NCBI RefSeq assembly: GCF_964355755.1
Contig: NC_092680.1
Location: 5,063,001 to 5,127,000, forward strand
Length of the DNA: 64,000 bases
Source of the DNA: Antedon mediterranea
Taxonomy: Eukaryota > Echinodermata > Crinoidea > Comatulida > Antedonidae
Direction: 5' to 3'
Positions 1 through 9,500 of this stretch are shown here, in pieces. Each line of letters opens with the position of its first letter. Positions within the stretch are counted from its first letter, which is position 1. A program made the position numbers and the translations under genes. The notes beneath the pieces are model-generated. The model had not been told where the DNA came from. It made no database searches and worked only from the letters and a program-made list of their open reading frames with translations.

Positions 1-373
1 ACACAAAAATTAACCGATAATTAACTGATAAAAATTGACCAATGATTAACCAATAAACTGCCTGTAGTTTAATCGATTCCACGCAAGAAAAATTAAGCAA
101 TAATGATCTTATTCAAATTGGATAATTATCGAAAAAATGCGATAGTTTTTAAGAAGGGCAAATTTTTGCGTTTTGATTGGGCTTGTTTGGTAATGACTGA
201 TCATGTGCATTGGTTAAAAAATTAACTGATAATTCTGTTTTTGCTGCGGAAACATGACCTTACGCTAAAACCTTGCAAAAAAATTAAAAAATTTTATATA
301 TAATAATAATTGTTATTAATAATTGAAATTGACTGGTGAAACAAAACAAAAATTTGCACCAATTGTCTTATAC
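1..373. other. ATR intron, partial
   Basis: AT-rich intron after ATR exon 19, running to the left edge. It opens with a loose TTAACCGATAA/TTAACTGATAA-like repetition in the first 60 bases. No exon or transposon ends recognised. Confidence 0.5.
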
Positions 374-543
374 CTAGCTGAACATCTGTGCTGCCCTCTA
401 TCAGTTGTACGAAGGGAAAGATGGCGTCAGGTTCAACAGTTGTGGCTTTTAACGTTGAGTCTGTCTGCTTGGCAGCACATTTGGAACATACATCACATTG
501 TAAGTATATCTGCATGTATAATTTATTATCAAAACTAGATTTT
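374..543 (-). CDS. ATR: ATR exon 19 (last exon in window)
   Basis: 170 nt between TCTCATTTCAG acceptor and GTATAA donor. Codes about residues 806-862, including a Cys-containing stretch (YLQCDVCSKCAAK) and FPFVQLIEGSTDVQL. This acceptor was chosen over an internal TGCAG because only it fits the phase left by exon 18. The coding sequence continues left of position 1. Confidence 0.85.
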
Positions 544-3500
544 CTGAAATGAGAATAGTATTTTAATTATTTAGAGTTTGAGAAAATTTATATGAATTTG
601 TGCACAAGTTAGGATTAATGTAAAGTGAGTCAAATGGCTGAACGGTTAAGGCAAGGGCGCCGTTTTCCCTAAAGAGCCAACAATATCGATATCGTGGGTT
701 CGAGGCCGACTCGCTCCTAGTTCTGGAACAAGTCTTCTCGGATAAGGACTATAAATTGTAGGTCAAGTGTACACAGTTATAACCCAGTTCATCATTGAGA
801 GTACCCTGGTGAACTGGTTCACAAAATAGCCCATGTATCAGGGGCATTACCACCTATCTGATAGGACAGTAATTAATTTACTATTGGTAATCCTAGGCCA
901 CATGGGCCTACAGGCATAAAATAAAAATTACTTTACCTTTTCAGTTTGGTCTGCCTTGCCAAAGTACAAACAAGGTTTCCAATTGATTTAGACATTTCCT
1001 CTTGAACTTTAATAGACTTGTCTTTAACCATTACACTGTCAAAATACATTAGATAACATACGGATATAAAGTTAGGTTTGTGGGAAGCTGACATTTGGCG
1101 GGCGATGGTGAGGGATATCGGACACTGTCGTGTGAGAGGCATGGGTTCAAGACCTGTCTTGGACATTATGCCATTGGTACATCAGGCAACCAGAGGTTTA
1201 CGATTCAGACCAACCCCCTTTCACAGTGAACCCTCCCCCTAATCTACAGTGAACCCCCAACCACAACATATCCAATATGCATAGAGATACTACGACTGCT
1301 ATCATGAAAAAGCCATAGAAACTTGGTTGAGAGTGTCATTTCGGGCTAATTAGAGGTGCCATTTATCATGAATTTTACATGCGAGAGTACCACTTCAGGG
1401 CATGGGTGTCATTTAACAAAATTCACTTTGCCACAGGAACGAACATGGGGGCTGTGGCTCAAGTACTTTGTGTCCGAACCCTGATTTGTCCATTTCTGGC
1501 TACAGCCCTGTACATACATTGCAAAATAAAGAACTTGGTTTACTATTCAAAAAGACTACATGATCTGGGAAATCTTGTACTAAAGAGGTCATCCAGTATA
1601 AAGAAAAAAAAATTAAATCCCACTGTTTTGAATTTAATTAATTTTTTTTTTGTCAATGCAATCTGCCATGGGCTATTATGATACATATTAGTGATGAGAA
1701 CCCTTGTTGGAGAATAGTCACTTACTGGAGTAGATCAAAAACAAGATGGCTGGAGTTGGGACCTAAGCTGTATAGCAACCAAGGAAAGTATTTCACTGCA
1801 GCTTGACGGACATCCTCATTCTCATTGGCCTAGAATTTTAACAAAAAAAAGTACTACAGCTAAATATTTTTTAAAGAAGCATATTTAAATTGAACAACTG
1901 TTCTTTGTATTCAATTAAACTTTATTTCAGACAAACTGTCCATATGAAACATACACATACAATAAAAAAAAAAGAGAAAGAAATACAAAGCATTATATGA
2001 CAACCGTCATGGAGAGGAAAGAATCATTGTATTGTATACAAGACATAAAACAGAATTAACAAGCACAAATGTGCGATACTCGGGGTACAGAAAAAGAAGC
2101 TGTAATGACGTCATAAGACGGGATGTGACGTCACATACACATCAATAACCTCGCTACCAAATGGTTTATACGGCTATATGGTACCATCTTTGAGACGTCA
2201 TATGGCTGCATCCGGTTAGAAATTTAAAAATCCGGCTCTATAGCTTTGAGGACATGTAGTATACCAATGCCAAATCCCAGCTCAATACTACAACGAATAA
2301 AGGAGGAGTAGTACTTTATAAATCACACTTTTTACTAAATAGTGTTGGATGGAGGAGAAGATTAGATAGTCCTAGACTCGGATACCCCGAGTAAAAAGTT
2401 CAGCAGATTTTCCTTTTTCCCGTTGTATTCAACTTACAGTGCTTTTTTTCTTAAAAATGTAATACGTAAGTAAGGGTATATGTAGTTTAATAATTTTTTT
2501 ATTTTAATTAACTTTTAAAAATTATACAATATTAAATTAAATTTCCATAATTACCAGTGAGTTTCTGAAGATATGAGTACGCCATTTGCTTGCTATCTCT
2601 CTGGGAAATAAACTCAACCCTTGAATACACAGACTTCTATTCTGCAAAGCTAAATATAAAAGAAAAAGAAAGAAAAATATTCAGCTTTTAAACAAATATT
2701 TAAAAAATACTTAACTAAATAAAATAAATAAAAAAAAAAAAAAAATATTTTTTACATTTATTTTAAAAAAGTAAAAATTGTATTAATTATCCCTTTAACT
2801 AGGATTATAAGATTTGATTTACTTAAGTTGATTGAGTAGAACAATTTACTTACTAGTCTTTTCAACCAGACTGGAACTCATCTCTCCAATCTCTTTAGTA
2901 GAAATAGCACCCTGGATCTTCAAGTCTAGCCAACTTGACTCCATCTGAAAGCATGTAAATACTGTAATCACTTCTAAAACACCATTATAAAGCACTATCA
3001 AATTAGTGAGATGTGCCCAAATATGGTAGTGATATGACATCATCATGTCCATATATATGGGCACATCACATTTTTTGTGTCACATAAAGTTTGATAGTGT
3101 AGACAGAGCTTAATTATATTATAATAATTTAGAAAGGACATGAGGTAAGTACTGTAAATAATTTTTTTTGTTTGGCATTTAATAAAACATAACTTACTGC
3201 AAGCCATGGTAAAGAAAGTAACCACGCAAATTTGTGTTGAATTGATGCAGAAACTGACCAACAATCTAAAAATAAAAGGTAACCTTTTCTTTTATTTATA
3301 ACATTTGTTATGACATGATGTCACAATGGTAGCAAGATAAAACATCAATAACTAAAAAAAACTTTTAATAACTAAAAGTACCTTTTAATATGCTAATATC
3401 TTGTAACACTGACACTTGGAAGGTTAATCATAGACACTGAGAGGCAGGAAGACCAATGATGAACTATGTCACCCAGTTGGAAAATGACAGAGATCTCATG

Positions 3501-6500
3501 GAAGAGCTCAAGCAGACGATGGCAGAGACGTGGAAAGCTTTGGACACGACCGATGATTTGATTTTGAAAATTTTTATGCTTTTAAGTTATCACAAAACGG
3601 TCAACTTACCAATAATTGACAACAGGGATGTAATACTCTGAACTATGACCCTGAAACACCTTTGAACTCTGTCCTGGTTCTTGTCATACAAAATCATACT
3701 CTGCATTGTCGAACACCACTTTTGAAAAACACAGCCCTGATCTTCATCATTTAACCAAGAATTCAGAAAATTCTTCTGCTGATTTTTATGGCTGTATGTT
3801 TTCATTTTTGAGGGTGTCAGTTTTGAGGGTGTGACCTTTACATTTGATGACCCTATTGATGTTTCCTTGGTAACAGATGATGCACAACATCTACAGGTAA
3901 TTTCTATGATGCTACGAATTCCTTCTAATACTTCTTCAATCTTTAAAGTAAATAAAACTTTATCTCAGTTAAGCCTGGTTTCTATAAAATCGCTACATGA
4001 CAGAGCGTAGCGATTCTATGGAAACGCTAGAATTTATCGGGGATCTAGTACGCGAGCGCTAAATGTTCTTTGGTACGCGTATACAATTCATCTCCGACAA
4101 ACTTGACTGCGATGAATTGGGGATCCTTCCTGATTGCGTCGGCAACATCTGCGCATGTAGCGATTTTAATGGAAACGCTGTAGCGACGGTGTAGCGATTT
4201 TATGGAAACCATTTATTTATTCTAAATCATATTGATAAAAAAATGATAAAGATTTTAACTTAAAATGTGCTAGAATTTTAAGTCAAAAAAGTGTAAAAAA
4301 CTACATTACAGTACATTAAGATAATATTAGCAAGCTAGTGAAAACATTTTCCTCTGGTTTTGATTAGTATATTGATATGTCTTGAAGCGCAAGTTAAAAT
4401 TACTGGTTTACAATTAATGAACTACATGTTAATTAGCAATTAGCTATTGGATGGTAACATTTAACTGACTATGGCAAGTGGAACGTGTATTCCGTCTACG
4501 AAAGAGTTTTATCTACGATTAGAACATAAACGTGGAAGAGAACTTTATTTTTTAGGTATTTGAAATTGACATTGTTTCTAAGACAAATCCAGGGAGTGTC
4601 ATCATTTTTCAGAGGACAGCAATGGATTATTATCCACATTAAAACCTACCATATCTCCATCATTTTTTTCCACTAACGTTGTCAATTGTGATGTAATCTC
4701 CTGGAAGACTTGTGATGAGTACTTAGGTGATACAGTTTCTTCTAAATGTCTACAAATATCAATTATAAACAGATAAATATACACATTTCACACACATATT
4801 ACTTTACTGTTGGGAAGGGTTGATTATTCGATAATGGATTACATATAAAATATAAAACAAACTTTCATATACAGAGTACACAGACAAGGTTGCACAACAT
4901 TAAAGTTTTAAAATGCGACAGCAATTTAGAAGTTATTGATACCAACCGTTTCTTTGTTTGTTTCAGCGGCGTTCTTCCCAGATACCTAGCCTTGCCCTTT
5001 TCATATCTTTCATCGCCACTACTTGAGCTCACGTCTGTAGTTGTTGTCGTGATTCCACCATCACTTTCTGATGCAGATATTGAGGATTTATGAGGTAGAA
5101 TAGTGTTCCCAAGGTCTCGTTGGATGGCACAAACAAGAGGTGGAACAAGAAACTGCAGGAGAAAAAGAGGTTGAGTTTGGACAATCAATTTCTCAAGTGT
5201 ACATCATTTATGAGGAAGAATGGTGTTAGCAAGGTCTTGTTGGATGGCACAAACAAGAGATGGAACAAAGAATTGCAAGAGAAAAAGAGGTTGGGTTTGG
5301 AAATCATTTTCTCAAGTGTACATCATTTATGAAGTAGATTATTGTTCCCAAGTTCTTGTTGGATCCACAAACAAGAGGGGTTACAAGAAACTGCAAGAGA
5401 AAAGGAGGTTGTGTTTGGACAATCATTTTCTCAAGTGTACATCATTTATGAAGTAGATTATTGTTCCCAAGGTGGAACAAGAAACTGCAAGAGTTTTAAA
5501 TGTGTGCAAACTATTATACTATATTATTAAGAATATGTAAAGAGATTTAGTAAACATTATACAGTATTTTACAGTATAAAGTATCTGGCAAACAACTACG
5601 GTAAATAAAAATTGAATTGATAAACTGAAGTTTAATTTAATTTCTAAATTCAAATTATAATTTATATTGTTTTTCTTTTAGGGCAGTCAAAACCTTTAAG
5701 GTCATAGGAACTTGTTCCTCAGTTTGTTTGCCTGTATTTTTTATTTGTTAATATATGCATTTCTTTATATTTTTAGAGGAAAATAAATATATTATTATTA
5801 AAAAGTAATTTAAAAAATGGAAAGGTTTATGGTACACCACAAAATAGAATACAATACCTGAGTTGATTTGGAACAGCCTATATACTGGATGAGTGCGGTG
5901 TTCAATATTTTGGATCGTTTCATTCGAATATCATTAGTTGATTCATAGCCACTAGGTATAAATGAATATACATAATGTAGTATATGACACATACTGTGCT
6001 TCAGGATGTCTGCTAGGTAAATAAAAAAACAAAATTTTAGGTTTCAAATTTCACTTTATTCAAGAATTAAAAACAACTTTGACTTTGAAGTGAATTACAT
6101 GTAAAAATACTGAAACCAAAAAAGCAAAACTTGTAGACGGGTCTGGTTATAATTAACAGGGACTGAAAATTGACCATAACACCTGGGTAACCCCTACTCT
6201 TGTAAAAAAATGCACTGTGGTTCCTTTTAAGTGCACACGAGCCAAAAGTGTACACTGGACCCCCAGGTTAAGTCCACATTTGCGAAGATAGGTATGTGTT
6301 TTCTACAAGTGTTTGCTGGCTTCTTAGGCTGGGTTTTAGGTACAATGATGAATAGAATTATAATTAATTAATTTTTTTTCATTTAGTTTGTCTCCATAAA
6401 AATACAATATAAAAAACGTGGACAAAGAACAAGAAAACATCCCACAAAACCAGGCAGAGACAGGATTCCTAAAAAGCGATAACTTAATCACTATCTAGTA

Positions 6501-9500
6501 GGTCTCCTATTGCACTGATTGCATTAAAACATTTAGAATAAAATTTGTATAAACATTAAAAATGCATATAATACTATATAAAAATAAATTAAAATATATT
6601 GTAATATCATTAAAAATAGTCAATACATAGCAATTAAATGGGAACAAGAACAAGATATGGGCTAGGGATACCACAACACAAATACATCCATGTGAGATAA
6701 ACGCATTTCTCTTCTAAAATTAAATACTGAATAACAAACCTGTTTCTCTTTGTAGAATTTTGCCCTCAACCAAGCACTTAATTACCGTTACCATCATTAG
6801 ATCAATATTGTACGGTGACAAACAATAGCGCGGCTTATCCTGCGAAACAGCAAACACTTGGAGGAGACATTTGCCTAACATTGCTTCTAACTTTTCTTTA
6901 TCACTGTCAAAGAAAGATATATTATTACATCTGTAGCTTGTTTAAGGTAAAATTTACATGTATCGGTGACAAGGATTAAAATGCTAATATGTTCACACAG
7001 CCCGCATTCCTTAAATTAGTAACTGATGAAAACAGTATTCTGGCTTTAAAAGCAGGAGTCTCTCTTTGCACATGATTGATGACTGTTTTCCTCAGGCGAA
7101 AAAGATGTTCGTTCTTGAAAGACTGACCCTAATCGTCTGAGCTCAATTAAAGCCAATCTTTTAGTTGTCTTTTTTCATGTGCAATATGCACACATTTTCA
7201 CTGGGCTAGTTACCTTCAGATTTTACTTGCCATTAGTGTGTTGATGCCAATAGTGGTCTGAGTTTAGTACTAAATTGTTTATGTACACTTACATTGCAGT
7301 CATAACATCACAATGGTTGCTGCTTACACGTTGCAGCAAACCTGCCATCATCTCAAACAGGTAGTCAGTAATCTCTTGTGAATACAGGCCAGATGTTTCA
7401 ATAAGTTGACTGATTAAATCTAGAGACACCTGTTGATAATGATATGCAAATAGTTTTATTAAAAATTGAGAAACATTACAAGATATAAGTGAAAGTATTG
7501 CGTTCTCAGACATGCATATAGATAGATGGTGATATTTGCATAATGGTATTAAGGGATATCATACATATTATGTAAAGCTTTGTCTACAAACTAATTTGAC
7601 AAAAAAAGTGTGATTTGCCCAAATATGGTAGTGATATGCCCAAATATGATAGTGACATGACATCATCATGTCCATATATGGGCACATTTGATAGTGTAGA
7701 CAGGGCTTAAGAGGTATATGTTTTGACTCTTTCCTCTGCCATGTATGCTCACGCAAAATACTCTTTTTTCCCTCCTCTTATTGCCTCGTCCTTCATATGG
7801 GAGGAAAGCTTTATTGTTTCATATACATACAATGCACATATCCACAATAAAGAACTTGGTATACTATTAAAAAAGCGTAAGGGATCATCTGCCAGTGTGC
7901 AGAACATGCTGGGCACAGCCAAATCAAATTCTCAGTTTCCAATTAAACATATCAATAAAAACACAATACTCATAAAAAGATGATGAAAAAATGTGTTTTA
8001 TTTGTTTTGTAAGATTAAAGTATTGAGCTGTATGTACACTTACTAGTTTGACCTGAATTTGACCTTGATCAAGCTGGTGAGCAAATGTCATCCAGAGTAA
8101 TGGAACATTGCGAACACAAAGATGGCAGATATCACTGATCAGGTCTTTTAAAATGTTGCTAAATAATAATAAAAATAATGAAAATTGTGAACAATTAAAA
8201 TTTAAAAATTAGTTAAATTATTTAATACAGCAGAACCCATATTTAGAGACACCCTTATTCGTGAAACTTATCTGGTAATTATTCTACTATTTTTGTCTTT
8301 GTAATATATCTTGTTTTTGTTTATTGTTCAAAACCTTTTTAGATTTTTTTTAATTGGACAACTGTTATGACCCATATGACTCTTTTTAATAAATTTCTCA
8401 ATAAAATGAGAAATAAAACCGTTTTTCTATACAAATAAGTATATATTATAAATAAAAGAGGCAAACTAACCTGAAATAAAGCTGTAAATAGTAACAACTA
8501 TAGTAATACTCAATAGTAAGAGGTAAGGCTTCTGATAACAGAACACTAAACTCCTCTTCAGCATCCTAAAAAGAAATGTTAAACATCATTTGATATACTA
8601 CACATTATACAAGTCTATGACAAACAAATGTGGTACTTTCCACTCTAAAGCCCTCTAGACTATCAAACGTTATGAGCCAAAAAAAAATGATGATGTGCCC
8701 ATATATGGACATGTTGAAAAAAGGTCGCCACATGCTAAAAAACTACCACTCCAACTCAGGTACATCTCTTGCTCATTTTCACAGACATTTGATCTATTTT
8801 AAGCTGTCTCACTACGGTATCAAACTTTATGCGACAAAAGAAATGTGATGTGCCCATATATGGACATGATGATGTCATATCACTACTATATTTGGCATCT
8901 ACCATGATTGGGCACACTTTTTTGTCTAACTAGTTTAATAGTGTAGACAGAGCTTAAAGTTCTGTCTAGACTATCAAACTTTATGTAACAAAAAATGTGA
9001 TGTGCCCATATATGGCAGATTCTCAAATATAGCAGTGATGACATCATCATGTCCATATATGGGCACATCGCTATTTTTTGTCATATAAAGTTTAACAGTG
9101 CAGACAGAGCTTTAGGAGAATACAATCTATTCTGACTTTAGTGTTTATTCACCAAGAAAACATAAAAACAATTATGTTCAAATTACCTTGTATTTCAGAA
9201 GATCTTTTGAATTAACTTGAAAATACTGAAATATTATGCCCTCCTCTAAGAGTTGGATTTCACCTCCGTTAAAATCCCTGTCATGAATTTCACTCAATTC
9301 TGAATAAAAACAAGCTTGATCCAGTCAACTTTTCCAATACCGGACTTTTCTAAAGGACCAAAAGGGGCCAAATACTTTTTTAACCATTTAAAACACATTC
9401 TGAATACCAGACTTTCCAGAAACATGACATATTAGGTCAGCCCAAATGTGTATGGTATTGAAAGAGTTGACTGTTACTTTTAAAAGAGCATGTTGATCAC

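Noticed and set aside
626-720. A real tRNA gene
   Set aside because: The A and B boxes are present, but the sequence does not form a closed cloverleaf and continues into a repeated SINE body found elsewhere in the window.
4865-4946. Continuation of ATR exon 11 to the TGA at about 4865
   Set aside because: The next exon and strong homology further on require splicing; the tail (LLSHFKTLMLCNLVCVLCI) does not look like ATR.
8886-9068. Repeated MCPYMDMMMS peptides in several short frames (also 2846, 7568, 8630)
   Set aside because: All are readings of the palindromic MITE arm, not related genes.
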